Shown in pieces: positions 35,925-45,406 of a DNA stretch of 64,000 nt (the stretch's first letter is position 1; every line of letters starts with the position of its first letter). Both the position numbers and the translations under genes were made by a program. The stretch is from assembly GCF_027925525.1 (NCBI RefSeq), contig NZ_BSDJ01000005.1, positions 186,001-250,000 on the forward strand, in the 5' to 3' direction. A model generated the notes under the pieces. The model was not told where the DNA came from. It searched no databases and saw only the letters and a program-made list of their open reading frames with translations. Origin of the DNA: Paenibacillus tyrphae. Lineage in GTDB: Bacteria; Bacillota; Bacilli; Paenibacillales; NBRC-103111.

Positions 35925-36818
35925 ATGGCCGGTTACGTAGCCACCGCAGTGAAATCGGGTTCGGCCGCCGCCGAACGTCCGCGTCACATTACCGAGCCCC
36001 GGATCGTGAAATGGGCGCTCATTACCGTCGCTTTGTTGTTTTTGGGATTTCTGCTCATTCTGCCTTTGGTCAGCGTCTTCGTTGAAGCGTTCCACAAAGG
36101 CTGGGAGGTGTATGCGGCTTCGCTGATCGAGTCCGATGCGGCCGCCGCCATTCGCCTGACGCTGCTCGTCGCCGTCATCGCAGTGCCGCTTAACCTGCTG
36201 TTCGGGCTGGCGGCGGCATGGGCAATCACGAAGTTCCAATTCAAAGGAAAAAATCTGCTGATCACGCTCATCGACCTGCCGTTTGCGGTGTCCCCGGTGA
36301 TCTCGGGTCTGATCTTCGTCCTGCTGTTCGGCGCGAAAGGCTGGTTCGGCCCGTGGCTGCAGGAGAACGATCTCAAGATCATTTTCGCGCTGCCGGGCAT
36401 CGTGCTCGCCACGGTATTCGTCACCTTCCCGTTCGTCGCCCGGGAGCTGCTGCCGCTGATGCAGGCTCAAGGAACGCTGGAGGAAGAGGCGGCCGTGACG
36501 CTCGGCGCCAAAGGGTGGCGCATCTTCTGGAAGATCACGCTCCCCAACATCAAGTGGGGGCTGCTGTATGGGGTTATCCTGTGCAACGCCCGCGCCATGG
36601 GCGAATTCGGCGCTGTGTCGGTTGTCTCTGGTCATATTCGCGGCTCGACGAATACCATGCCGCTGCACATCCAGATTTTGTACAACGAATATAATTTTGC
36701 CGGCGCGTTCGCCATGGCGTCTTTGCTCGTCCTGCTTGCGGTGGTCACTCTAGTCGTCAAAAGCGTCATCGAGTGGAAGCACCATCAGCAGCAGCTCAGC
36801 CGGGAAGGGGAGACCTGA
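35925..36818 (+). CDS. cysW: Sulfate ABC transporter permease CysW
   Basis: 297 residues, six helices, with the coupling loop EEEAAVTLGAKGWRIFWKITLPNIKWG and GEFGAVSVVSGHIRGSTNTMPL, typical of CysW. A polar N-terminal extension of about 25 residues precedes helix 1. GGGGAGGAGAGG ribosome binding site. Confidence 0.93.
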   Translation: MAGYVATAVKSGSAAAERPRHITEPRIVKWALITVALLFLGFLLILPLVSVFVEAFHKGWEVYAASLIESDAAAAIRLTLLVAVIAVPLNLLFGLAAAWAITKFQFKGKNLLITLIDLPFAVSPVISGLIFVLLFGAKGWFGPWLQENDLKIIFALPGIVLATVFVTFPFVARELLPLMQAQGTLEEEAAVTLGAKGWRIFWKITLPNIKWGLLYGVILCNARAMGEFGAVSVVSGHIRGSTNTMPLHIQILYNEYNFAGAFAMASLLVLLAVVTLVVKSVIEWKHHQQQLSREGET

Positions 36819-36820
36819 TC

Positions 36821-37885
36821 ATGCATATTGTGGCCAAACATTTGACGAAAAGCTTCGGCAGCTTTCAGGCGACCAAAGATGTCAGCTTTGAGATTGAAAA
36901 AGGGAAGCTGATCGGTCTGCTCGGACCGAGCGGGGGCGGGAAAACGACGATCCTTCGCATGCTCGCCGGACTGGAGGAGCCGGATTCGGGGGACATCCTC
37001 TTTCACGGGCAGAAGGTCAATTCGCTTCCGCCACAAGCGCGCGGCATCGGCTTCGTGTTCCAGAGCTACGCGCTGTTCCGCCACATGAGCGTGTTCGACA
37101 ACATCGCCTTCGGGCTGACGGTTCAGAAGCGCAGCAAGGCTCAGATCAAGCAGCGCGTGCAGGAACTGATCGAGCTGACCGGCTTGGGAGGGCTTGAGAA
37201 GCGGCTGCCGCACCAGCTTTCCGGCGGACAGCGGCAGCGTGTCGCCTTTGCCCGCGCCATCGCGCCCGAACCGCAGCTGCTGCTGCTGGATGAGCCGTTT
37301 GCCGCCATCGACGCCAAGGTACGCAAAGAACTGCGTACCTGGTTGAAAGAGATGATCGACCGCGTCGGCATTACGACCATCTTTGTCACGCACGACCAAG
37401 AGGAAGCCGTCGAGGTGGCCGATCAGATCATGATCATCAACCAAGGCCGGCTGGAGCAGCAGGGCACGCCGATTGAAATTTACAAGCAGCCGGAAACGCC
37501 GTTTGTAGCGAATTTCATCGGCGAATCGAATCAGCTCGGAGACGCTACGGCGCTCAAAGGCTTTCCGGCTGCCGGGGCGATCGAGGGCGCGAAAGCGATT
37601 ATCCGTCCCGAGTTTATCGAGGTCGGCTTGCCCGGCGAGCTGCCTTTCCCGTCCGCAGCCGAGCAGGGCGTCGTCAAGAACGTCTACTTCCGCGGAACGA
37701 ATTGGCAGATCGAAGTGGCGCTCGGCAGCGAGAAGCTGTTCGCTTACCGCTCGCTGGAGCTGCCGCAGCTTCATGCGGGAGACCGGGTGGGCGTGTTGAT
37801 TCACCGCTTGTACCTGTTCAACGAAGACGAACATCTGACATTGGAAAACACTTTAAAAACCGACCCGATGCCGGTGCACATTTAA
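36821..37885 (+). CDS. cysA: Sulfate ABC transporter ATPase CysA
   Basis: 354 residues. Walker A GPSGGGKTT, signature LSGGQRQRVAFARAI, Walker B LLLLDEPF, H-loop VTHDQEEA, and a C-terminal TOBE-like regulatory domain. ATG 36821 is two bases after the cysW stop, with AAGGGGAG inside the cysW end, so coupled translation is likely. Confidence 0.93.
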   Translation: MHIVAKHLTKSFGSFQATKDVSFEIEKGKLIGLLGPSGGGKTTILRMLAGLEEPDSGDILFHGQKVNSLPPQARGIGFVFQSYALFRHMSVFDNIAFGLTVQKRSKAQIKQRVQELIELTGLGGLEKRLPHQLSGGQRQRVAFARAIAPEPQLLLLDEPFAAIDAKVRKELRTWLKEMIDRVGITTIFVTHDQEEAVEVADQIMIINQGRLEQQGTPIEIYKQPETPFVANFIGESNQLGDATALKGFPAAGAIEGAKAIIRPEFIEVGLPGELPFPSAAEQGVVKNVYFRGTNWQIEVALGSEKLFAYRSLELPQLHAGDRVGVLIHRLYLFNEDEHLTLENTLKTDPMPVHI

Positions 37886-37972
37886 AAATCTATGTGCCGA
37901 GGGGATCGGTTCGCACAGCGGAGCGTCTCACAAGCGACGGACACCGAAGAGGTCCGCAGAAAGGGGTAGTCG

Positions 37973-38809
37973 ATGATGGAACACCACATTACGATACGAA
38001 GCGAACAATACGAACTGGCGGCCACCCTCCATTATCCGCCGGCGGAAGAGGAGGGCGGAAAAGGGTGCGGGTCGGGCCGTTATCCGATCATCGTCATATG
38101 CCACGGGTTCGTCGGCACGCGAATCGGCGTCGACCGCTTGTTCGTCCTGGCGGCGCGGGAGTTTGCACGCCATGGCTACATGGTGCTCCGTTTCGACTAC
38201 GGCGGCTGCGGCGAAAGCACGGGCGACTACGGAGCCGGAGGGCTGAACGCGTTGATTGACCAGACGCGCACCGTCCTCGATTACGCGCTCGATATCGACT
38301 GCGTTGACCCGCAGCGTGTCGTGCTGCTAGGACACAGCCTCGGCGGAGCCGTCGCCATCCTGACCGCCGCCCGGGACAAACGGGTGAAATCGCTCGTGCT
38401 CTGGTCGGCTGTCGCGTATCCGTTTAACGATATCGTGAACATCACCGGAAAGAAAACGTACGAGACCGCCGTTCAATGCGGCTCGGCGGATCATCTGGGC
38501 TATGCGCTGCAGCCGGTCTTCTTCGAATCATTGTCGCAGCACCAGCCGTTCGAACAGCTTCGCAAATTTAATGGCGACGTCCTGCTCGTTCACGGTACGG
38601 CAGATGACGTGATTCCCGTCGATTACTGCTTTTTGTACCAGAAGCTGTTCTGGCTGCGCAGCCAGGGACAGTGCGAGAAAGAAGTTATTTTCCAGGCCGA
38701 TCATACGTTTACGGGCAGTCTGGCCAAAGAGCAGCTGTTGACCAAAACAAGGGATTGGCTGCTGTACATCGACAAACGCAAAAACGAGTGGAACGATTGG
38801 ACGATTTGA
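37973..38809 (+). CDS. Alpha/beta hydrolase in the sulfur locus
   Basis: 278 residues. Nucleophile elbow GHSLGG, HGTADDVIP carrying the acid, and ADHTF the histidine complete the triad; HGFVGTRIG forms the oxyanion region. No signal peptide, so cytoplasmic. AAAGGGG precedes adjacent ATGs at 37973 and 37976. It lies 87 bases after cysA with no terminator between, so it is probably in the sulfate operon. A role in hydrolysing a sulfur-containing ester is only suggested by context. Confidence 0.82.
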   Translation: MMEHHITIRSEQYELAATLHYPPAEEEGGKGCGSGRYPIIVICHGFVGTRIGVDRLFVLAAREFARHGYMVLRFDYGGCGESTGDYGAGGLNALIDQTRTVLDYALDIDCVDPQRVVLLGHSLGGAVAILTAARDKRVKSLVLWSAVAYPFNDIVNITGKKTYETAVQCGSADHLGYALQPVFFESLSQHQPFEQLRKFNGDVLLVHGTADDVIPVDYCFLYQKLFWLRSQGQCEKEVIFQADHTFTGSLAKEQLLTKTRDWLLYIDKRKNEWNDWTI

Positions 38810-38888
38810 CGGGTATGCGCATTTTTTTTAACATACAATACCAACTTAACACATAGGAATAAAAAACATTAAATCTGGAGGGATTAGG

Positions 38889-39092
38889 ATGGCTAAACCG
38901 CTCGATGTGGATGAACTTTGGACGAAACGCATCCTTCAAAGTGTCAACGGACTCGAATACGGAACGGTACAGATCGTCGTGCATGACGGACGAATCGTGC
39001 AAATCGAACGTACGGAACGCAAACGTTTTGAATCGGATTCGGCATCCCAGCGCCATCTTCCCGAACAAAAACAACATAAGCGCACCCTTTGA
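38889..39092 (+). CDS. yezD: YezD family (DUF2292) small protein
   Basis: 67 residues. The core GTVQIVVHDGRIVQIERTERKR is the DUF2292 signature of B. subtilis YezD, a small protein associated with sulfur-assimilation loci. GGAGGGATT precedes the ATG. The last 20 residues are polar. Placement between sulfate and sulfonate genes fits a sulfur-related role; biochemistry unknown. Confidence 0.83.
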   Translation: MAKPLDVDELWTKRILQSVNGLEYGTVQIVVHDGRIVQIERTERKRFESDSASQRHLPEQKQHKRTL

Positions 39093-39117
39093 TGCGAGCG
39101 GGTCCACCGAACCGTTG

Positions 39118-39184
39118 GAGACCTCCCGAACTGCTTTGGCTCATTGCCATGCGGTTCGCCGGAGGTCTCTTTCTTTTCTTTTTT
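39118..39184 (+). terminator. Long-stem terminator between yezD and ssuE
   Basis: GAGACCTCC (39118-39126) pairs with GGAGGTCTC (39161-39169), with inner CGAAC/GTTCG pairing, followed by TTTCTTTTCTTTTTT. It separates the sulfate and sulfonate units, or attenuates read-through. Confidence 0.8.
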
Positions 39185-39216
39185 CGCTTTAAAACAAGCA
39201 AAAGGAGTGTATGACC

Positions 39217-39786
39217 ATGGCTAAACTTGTTATTATTTCCGGCAGTCCGTCCCCGGCTTCCCGGCTGAACGGCGTGCTGCAATCGATTGAATCGGTGCTG
39301 CAGCAGGAAGGGCTGGGTTCGGAGTGGATTCGCGTCCACGAGCTGCCGCCCGAGGATTTGGTGTACACCAGGTTCGACAGCCCCGCCATTAGTGCGGCCA
39401 ACCGGCTCATCGAGCAGGCAGACGGCCTCGTCGTAGCCACTCCGATCTACAAAGCAGCCTATACCGGTGTATTGAAATCTTTTCTGGATCTGATTCCGCA
39501 GCGGGGACTCGAAGGCAAAGTGATTCTGCCGGTCGCCATCGGCGGCTCGGCCGCGCACCTGTTGGCGATCGATTATGCGTTGAAGCCGGTGTTGTCGGCG
39601 CTCGGGGCGCGCAATCAGCTGCAAGGCGTGTACGCGTTGGATACGCAGGTAAAGCGCAAGGAGGAAGGCGGGTTCGAGGTGGCCGAGGAGCTGGAGGCAC
39701 GGCTTCGCCAGTCCGCGCTGGATTTTGCACGCGAAGCGCGGTTGTATGCGGAACGGACAGTCCGGAGCCAGGGAGCCGTCGTATGA
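39217..39786 (+). CDS. ssuE: NADPH-dependent FMN reductase
   Basis: 189 residues, flavodoxin-like fold: IISGSPSPASRLNG binds FMN phosphate, ATPIYKAAYTGVLKSFLDL is the flavin loop. ATG 39217 is nine bases after AAAGGAG; ATG 39211 would be too close. It supplies reduced FMN to SsuD. Overlaps the next gene by ATGA. Confidence 0.9.
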   Translation: MAKLVIISGSPSPASRLNGVLQSIESVLQQEGLGSEWIRVHELPPEDLVYTRFDSPAISAANRLIEQADGLVVATPIYKAAYTGVLKSFLDLIPQRGLEGKVILPVAIGGSAAHLLAIDYALKPVLSALGARNQLQGVYALDTQVKRKEEGGFEVAEELEARLRQSALDFAREARLYAERTVRSQGAVV

Positions 39787-40784
39787 GACGGAAGCTGGGA
39801 ACGAGGCCATTTGCGTTGGCTTTGCTGGCGGTTTTGCTGGTGGCCGTTGCAGCCGGCTGCGCGACAGCGGCCAAGTCCGGATTGGGCGGAACCGCGGGAG
39901 CTGCTGACGGGAAGGATGAAAAAGTGAAGCAGGTGCGGATCGGGTACCAGAAATACGGCACCGTAAACTTTCTCAAGGCGCAAGGAAAGCTTGATCGGAA
40001 GCTGCAAGAGGCGGGTTACACGGTGACGTGGACGGAGTTTCCCGGCGGTCCGCAGTTGCTTGAGGCACTCAATGTAGGCAGCATCGATTTCGGGCATACG
40101 GGCGAAGCGCCCCCGATTTTCGCGCAGGCGGCCGGAGCACCCTTGGTTTATTTGGCGTATGAGCAGGCAAGGCCGGCCAGCGAAGCGATTGTCGTACCTG
40201 AGACATCGCCGATTCGAAGCGTCAAGGATTTGAAGGACAAAAAGGTCGCCTTAAACAAAGGGTCCAACGTTCATTATTTACTCGTAAAGCTGTTGGAGCA
40301 AGCCGGTTTGAGCTATTCCGACGTACGAACGGTGTTTCTGCCTCCAGCCGACGCCAGAGTCGCTTTCGAGCGGGGGAGCGTGGACGCTTGGGTCATCTGG
40401 GACCCGTATTTCGCCGCCGTGCAGACGTCCGCGAATGCCAGAGTATTGGCGGACGGGAAAGACGTGGTGTCCAACTATGAGTTTTATTTGGCGTCCCGCC
40501 CGTTTGCCGAGCGGAACAAAGAGATCACCGCCATCCTGTTGGAGGAATTGAACAAGGCCGGCGCTTGGGCGAAGGCGAATCCGCAGGAGGTGGCGCAGGT
40601 CTTGTCGCCGCAGCTTGGCATCGATATTCCGTCGCTGGAGCTCGCCATGGGAAGGCGCGAATACGGCTTGCTGCCGATCAGCGGGCAAGTGATCGCCGAG
40701 CAGCAGCGCGTGGCGGATACGTTTCTGCAAATCGGTCTCATCCCCAAAGCGATCAAGGTGAGCGAAGCGTTGTTAGACTCGTAA
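39783..40784 (+). CDS. ssuA: Aliphatic sulfonate-binding lipoprotein
   Basis: 333 residues. Lipoprotein signal ending VAAGC (Cys about 26), then the SsuA/NMT1-like core: VRIGYQKYGTVNFLKAQG, WTEFPGGPQLLEALNVGSID, FGHTGEAPPIFAQAAG. It starts inside the ssuE stop codon. Periplasmic-type receptor for alkanesulfonates. Confidence 0.9.
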   Translation: MRRKLGTRPFALALLAVLLVAVAAGCATAAKSGLGGTAGAADGKDEKVKQVRIGYQKYGTVNFLKAQGKLDRKLQEAGYTVTWTEFPGGPQLLEALNVGSIDFGHTGEAPPIFAQAAGAPLVYLAYEQARPASEAIVVPETSPIRSVKDLKDKKVALNKGSNVHYLLVKLLEQAGLSYSDVRTVFLPPADARVAFERGSVDAWVIWDPYFAAVQTSANARVLADGKDVVSNYEFYLASRPFAERNKEITAILLEELNKAGAWAKANPQEVAQVLSPQLGIDIPSLELAMGRREYGLLPISGQVIAEQQRVADTFLQIGLIPKAIKVSEALLDS

Positions 40785-40810
40785 CAACAACCCGGAAAGG
40801 ATGACGGACG

Positions 40811-42037
40811 ATGGAAGTGTTCTGGTTTATCCCGACACACGGAGACGGACGCTACTTGGGCACGCTGAAGGGAGCCCGCTCCGTTGATTTTTCGTATATG
40901 AGTCAAATCGCCCAGGCGGCCGACCGGCTCGGATACGGAGGCGTGCTGCTGCCGACGGGGAAATCGTGCGAAGACGCATGGATCGTCGCCTCGGCGCTCG
41001 TTCCGCAGACCAAGCGTCTCAAGTTTCTGGTTGCTATCCGCCCGGGACTGATGTCGCCGATGCTGTCGGCCCGCATGGCTGGCACGCTGGATCGTTTGTC
41101 CGGCGGGCGGCTGCTGATCAATGTGGTCACCGGTGGGGATCCGGTGGAAAACGCCGGCGACGGCTTGTTCCTCGATCATGCGTCGCGCTATGAGCTGACG
41201 GACGAATTTTTGCACATATGGCGGAAGGGGCTCGAGGACGGGGAAGTCACCTTCGAGGGCGACTATTTGACTGTCAAAGGCGGTACGCTGCTGTATCCTT
41301 CGCTGCAAAAGCCGCATCCTCCGCTTTATTTCGGCGGCTCCTCCGACATCGCCCAGTCGATCGCAGCGGAACATATCGACGTGTACTTGACTTGGGGCGA
41401 GCCGCCAGCTCAGGTCGAAGACAAAATCAAGCGCGTGCGCAAGCTGGCGGAAGCGAAGGGGCGGCAGGTGAGGTTCGGCATCCGGCTCCACGTGATCGTC
41501 CGGGAGACGGAGCAGGAGGCTTGGAGCGCTGCCGACGAGCTGATCCGCTATGTGGATGACGAGACGATCGCGCAAGCGCAGCAGGTGTTCGCCCGTTTCG
41601 ACTCCGTCGGGCAGCGTCGGATGGCGGAGCTGCACAGTGGGAAACGAGAAGGGTTGGAGATCAGCCCGAACCTGTGGGCCGGTATCGGCCTGGTGCGCGG
41701 CGGCGCGGGAACGGCGCTCGTCGGAGATCCCGAGACGGTGGCGGCCCGGATGAAACAATATGCGGAGCTGGGCATCGACACGTTTATTTTATCCGGTTAC
41801 CCGCATCTGGAAGAGGCTTACCGGATGGCGGAACTGGTGTTCCCGCTCCTGCCGTTGAAGCGCAATCCGACGGGGAGCTTCGGCCAATCGGAAGCTGCAG
41901 CCGCCGGCGTTTCCTCGGCAAGTCCGTTCGGTGAAATTATCGCCAACAACGACCTGCCGACGAAGCAAGACCCCTTATTCATCAAAGAAAACGAGGTGCA
42001 AGCCGATGAAGGCCGCATTCCGCGACTCGCGCGCTAA
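40811..42037 (+). CDS. ssuD: FMNH2-dependent alkanesulfonate monooxygenase
   Basis: 408 residues, bacterial luciferase fold; releases sulfite from alkanesulfonates. Recognisable: [64 protein letters not shown]. About 25 residues longer than the usual 376-381; the extra C-terminal tail (after [12 protein letters not shown]) overlaps the start of ssuC and may reflect that overlap rather than function. GAAAGGATG region upstream. Confidence 0.93.
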   Translation: MEVFWFIPTHGDGRYLGTLKGARSVDFSYMSQIAQAADRLGYGGVLLPTGKSCEDAWIVASALVPQTKRLKFLVAIRPGLMSPMLSARMAGTLDRLSGGRLLINVVTGGDPVENAGDGLFLDHASRYELTDEFLHIWRKGLEDGEVTFEGDYLTVKGGTLLYPSLQKPHPPLYFGGSSDIAQSIAAEHIDVYLTWGEPPAQVEDKIKRVRKLAEAKGRQVRFGIRLHVIVRETEQEAWSAADELIRYVDDETIAQAQQVFARFDSVGQRRMAELHSGKREGLEISPNLWAGIGLVRGGAGTALVGDPETVAARMKQYAELGIDTFILSGYPHLEEAYRMAELVFPLLPLKRNPTGSFGQSEAAAAGVSSASPFGEIIANNDLPTKQDPLFIKENEVQADEGRIPRLAR

Positions 42038-42788
42038 AGGCTGGCTGCCCTGGCTCGTCCCGGTCGCTATTGTGCTGATATGGCAGGCGCTAGGACAGAT
42101 CGGGCTCATCTCGACCCGCATTCTGCCGACGCCTTTGCAGGTCATTCAGGCATTTATTCCGCTTGCCGAGAAAGGCACGCTGCTCCAACATATCGGGATC
42201 AGCACGAAGCGGGCATTGCTCGGCTTTGCCGTCGGCGGGGGGATCGGTCTGGCGCTCGGACTCGCGAACGGAGTGTCGCCGCTGCTGGAGAAGCTGACCG
42301 ACTCGTCCATGCAGATGATCCGCACGATCCCGCATCTGGCCCTCATTCCGCTCGTCATTCTATGGTTCGGCATCGGGGAGGAGGCGAAGTTGTTTCTGGT
42401 TGCGCTGGGCTGCGCCTTTCCGGTTTACCTGAATACGTTTCACGGTATCCGCACTGTCGATCCGGGATTGATTGAAATGGGCAAAGTATACGGCTTGCAG
42501 GGCCTCCCGCTGTTCTGGCAGGTCATCCTTCCCGGCGCGCTTCCCAGCATTTTGGTCGGGGTGCGTTATGCGCTTGGGATCATGTGGATCACGTTGATCG
42601 TTGCCGAGACGATCTCCGCCGATTCGGGCATCGGCTATATGGCGATGCATGCGCGGGAATTCATGCAGATGGACGTCGTGGTGCTCAGCATCATCATCTA
42701 CGCGTTGCTTGGGAAGCTGTCAGATGCGCTGGCCAAAGGGCTTGAGCGGCGCTGGCTGCAGTGGCACCCGAACTTTAAGAAAGCCTGA
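42006..42788 (+). CDS. ssuC: Sulfonate ABC transporter permease
   Basis: 260 residues, six helices, with [29 protein letters not shown] as coupling loop. ATG 42006 behind GAGGTG, overlapping ssuD by 32 bases; an in-frame extension to 41931 lies entirely in ssuD. Confidence 0.9.
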   Translation: MKAAFRDSRAKGWLPWLVPVAIVLIWQALGQIGLISTRILPTPLQVIQAFIPLAEKGTLLQHIGISTKRALLGFAVGGGIGLALGLANGVSPLLEKLTDSSMQMIRTIPHLALIPLVILWFGIGEEAKLFLVALGCAFPVYLNTFHGIRTVDPGLIEMGKVYGLQGLPLFWQVILPGALPSILVGVRYALGIMWITLIVAETISADSGIGYMAMHAREFMQMDVVVLSIIIYALLGKLSDALAKGLERRWLQWHPNFKKA

Positions 42789-42812
42789 CCTTGAACCGAA
42801 GGAGGGTTCCGT

Positions 42813-43598
42813 ATGAAAGCAAGACAAGGCGGTATCCAACTGAATATCCGTCGTGTGACCAAGCGGTTCGGAGATCGTGCCGTGCTGAAAGAGATTACGC
42901 TCGATTTGAATGCGGGCGAGTTTGTGGCCGTCGTCGGCCGAAGCGGCTGTGGGAAAAGCACGCTGCTCCGGCTCGTGGGCGGGTTGGAGAAGGCCGACGA
43001 AGGCACCATGCTGTTGGATGGGAGGGAGCTTGAAGGAATCGACCCCGACACGAGGCTGCTGTTCCAGGAAGCCCGGCTGCTTCCGTGGAAAAAAGTACTG
43101 GCGAACGTGCAGATCGGCGTGAAGACGGGGGATCGGGCGAAGGCGCGTGAAGCGCTTCGCTTGGTCGGCTTGGAGGAGCGGGACGACGAATGGCCCGGGA
43201 TATTGTCCGGCGGACAGAAGCAGCGAATCGCGCTCGCCCGGGCGCTGGCCGGCGCTCCGCGCCTGCTGCTGCTTGATGAGCCACTCGGCGCGCTTGACGC
43301 GCTCACCCGCATCGAGATGCAGCGGTTGATCGAACGACTGTGGCTGGAACAGGGGTTCTCCGCCGTTCTCGTTACGCACGATGTCAGCGAAGCCGTCGCG
43401 CTGGCCGACCGGGTCGTGCTCATCGAGGACGGCGCGATTGCCCTGAATATCCCGATTTCTCTGGCCCGGCCGCGGGAACGAGACAGCGGCTTTGCCTACT
43501 ACGAAAAGATGATTCTGGATCGCGTGATGGGATCGGAACCGGAGAAGGCCCCGTCCGGCGTTCCGGCGCTGAGGCACGATTATTCGTTTACCATTTAA
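42813..43598 (+). CDS. ssuB: Sulfonate ABC transporter ATPase
   Basis: 261 residues. Walker [10 protein letters not shown], the SsuB-typical [17 protein letters not shown]-loop, signature [15 protein letters not shown], Walker [22 protein letters not shown] ribosome binding site, 24 bases after ssuC. Confidence 0.92.
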   Translation: MKARQGGIQLNIRRVTKRFGDRAVLKEITLDLNAGEFVAVVGRSGCGKSTLLRLVGGLEKADEGTMLLDGRELEGIDPDTRLLFQEARLLPWKKVLANVQIGVKTGDRAKAREALRLVGLEERDDEWPGILSGGQKQRIALARALAGAPRLLLLDEPLGALDALTRIEMQRLIERLWLEQGFSAVLVTHDVSEAVALADRVVLIEDGAIALNIPISLARPRERDSGFAYYEKMILDRVMGSEPEKAPSGVPALRHDYSFTI

Positions 43599-43622
43599 GG
43601 AAAAAACAAGGAGTGATTGTGA

Positions 43623-43928
43623 GTGCTTACCCATACCTTCCTTTCCGGGCAATTCGATGAGGCTGACGTGCTTCAGCTTCCCGATCACCGGTTCGTAACG
43701 CACTGCTTTGAACGCTATGGCCTCAATCGGGGCATTTATAATACGATTGACGAGTGGCTGTACCGGTTCGGCGTGCAGGATATTGTCCAGCGCCGTCAGG
43801 CCGTCCTGGCCTTTCTGGCCTCGCTGCAGCCGCAGGATCGGACGAAAGGGACGTATTTGAAATTCGGCAAGGGCGGCTTGACCAAGCAACTGTTCGATTT
43901 TATGACGAAGCCCAAGCTCGTCGGATAA
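43623..43928 (+). CDS. Unknown 101-residue protein ending the ssu operon
   Basis: GTG at 43623, seven bases after AAGGAGTG and 24 after ssuB. Small, cytoplasmic, mixed charge, with no cysteine pair beyond a single Cys near residue 28. Sequence features such as HCFERYGLNRGIYNTIDEWL suggest a helical fold. No family recognised; genomic position argues for a role in sulfonate use. Confidence 0.7.
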   Translation: MLTHTFLSGQFDEADVLQLPDHRFVTHCFERYGLNRGIYNTIDEWLYRFGVQDIVQRRQAVLAFLASLQPQDRTKGTYLKFGKGGLTKQLFDFMTKPKLVG

Positions 43929-43951
43929 CCGTCATCCCTTGGCTTACCCCG

Positions 43952-43980
43952 GCCGTTGAGCAAAGACTCAACGGCTTTTT
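43952..43980. terminator. Terminator shared by ssu operon and MFS gene
   Basis: GCCGTTGAG-CAAAGA-CTCAACGGC-TTTTT. The stop codon of the convergent MFS gene lies inside the right arm. Confidence 0.9.
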
Positions 43981-45197
43981 GCCGTGACAGCCGCCTCCTG
44001 TTCGGGCTTCATGGCGAACAGCGCGACGAGGACTCCTGCCAGTACGATGCCCGCGAGCAGCCCGAACAGCGCGGCCGACGGCCATTTGATTCCAACGGAG
44101 ATGAACGGCGGCCCGGCGGCTACCCCGATAAAGCGCATGCTGCTGTACACCGCACTTACCGTCCCCCGCTGCTCCTTCTTGATTCCTTCGGTAATCAAAG
44201 CGTCCAGGCACGGGAGGGCGGTCCCGATTCCTACGCCCCCGAGCGCGACCCAGACGAACAGCAGCCACAGCCGGGTGACTCCGGGCCACGCCATACCGAC
44301 GAGCGAGCCTCCAAGCAAGACGAGCCCGGCGACGGTCAGCCATTTCATCCGCGGTTTGTTTTCCCCGATCGCTTTGCCGGCCAGATAGGACGCCAGACAT
44401 AAAGCGGATAAAGGCACGGCGATCAAGCAGCCTTTGACCAGCCCTCGAATCCCAAAGCGCTCCTCCAACGTTTCGGACAAGTAGAACAGGATGCCGAATA
44501 AGACGAACATCGCAATGACCCCGATGACGAAGGTGGCCGTCAGCCACCGTCCTTCGTTGCGGGCGATCGTCCTCAGCATCGCGGCAAAGCTGCCGAAGCT
44601 CATATCTTGTTTGAGCTCGGACTTAGGGGTCTGGACCAGGAAGGCGACCAACAGAACAGAGACGAGACACAGCGCCGGAATTGCATAAAAAACCGCGGTC
44701 CACGTCCACAACGCAAGCAGCGAGCCTAAAATCGGACTGAGCACTTTGCCGAACGTATTCGACGTCTCGATCATGCCGAGCCCGCTGCTGACGTCGCTTT
44801 CTTTTTGGAACATGTCGCCCACCAGCGGCATGACGATCGGAGCGGCTCCCGCAGCGCCGATTCCTTGGATGAACCGGCCTGCCAGAATGAGGGCGTAGGC
44901 CGCATTTTGATTGAGCCAAGGCGCCAGGGCACAGAGCAATCCGCCGGCTCCGGCGATCAGGAGGCTTGGAATAATGATTTTTTTACGACCGAAGCGGTCC
45001 GATAAATAGCCCGCAATCGGAATCAGTACGATCGCGACGACGGAATATACCGTGATCAGCAGGCTGATTTGCAGAGAGGTCACATGCAGCGTTCGTTCTA
45101 AAGCGGGTAAGACGGGAATTAGCATGGAATTGCCCAAAGTCATGATCAGCGGAATAGAGGAAACGGCTTCCAGGTCCCAAGTTTTTTTCGCTTCCAA
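43968..45197 (-). CDS. MFS transporter
   Basis: 409 residues, twelve helices. GYLSDRFGRKKIIIPSLL after helix 2 and AGRFIQGIGAAGAAP in helix 4 are typical drug-exporter motifs. TTG 45197 is preceded by AAAGGTGG. No linked regulator. Likely efflux, substrate unknown. Confidence 0.85.
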   Translation of the reverse strand: MEAKKTWDLEAVSSIPLIMTLGNSMLIPVLPALERTLHVTSLQISLLITVYSVVAIVLIPIAGYLSDRFGRKKIIIPSLLIAGAGGLLCALAPWLNQNAAYALILAGRFIQGIGAAGAAPIVMPLVGDMFQKESDVSSGLGMIETSNTFGKVLSPILGSLLALWTWTAVFYAIPALCLVSVLLVAFLVQTPKSELKQDMSFGSFAAMLRTIARNEGRWLTATFVIGVIAMFVLFGILFYLSETLEERFGIRGLVKGCLIAVPLSALCLASYLAGKAIGENKPRMKWLTVAGLVLLGGSLVGMAWPGVTRLWLLFVWVALGGVGIGTALPCLDALITEGIKKEQRGTVSAVYSSMRFIGVAAGPPFISVGIKWPSAALFGLLAGIVLAGVLVALFAMKPEQEAAVTAKSR

Positions 45198-45346
45198 GCC
45201 TGTCGAACCACCTTTCGAGGAGGGAGGGTTAGGTCTTTGGGATGAATGAGTAAGCCTCCGGCGGTCCGGTCGACATATCGAATGTTATTTTGTTCCATAT
45301 TTCCTAGTTCTATTCCATGCTTTATTCATGAACATGCATAAACGGA

Positions 45347-45375
45347 TTGTAAATGGCGAACGTCTATTATATAAT
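45347..45375 (+). promoter_or_regulatory. Promoter of the amino-acid ABC operon
   Basis: TTGTAA (45347-45352), 17-base spacer, TATAAT (45370-45375), 32 bases before the GTG start. Confidence 0.75.
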
Positions 45376-45406
45376 GTACAAGTTAAAGAGAAAGGAGATT
45401 TGACCA

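Noticed and set aside
36785..37834. 349-codon minus-strand frame opposite cysA
   Set aside because: No motif or good ribosome binding site; cysA is certain.
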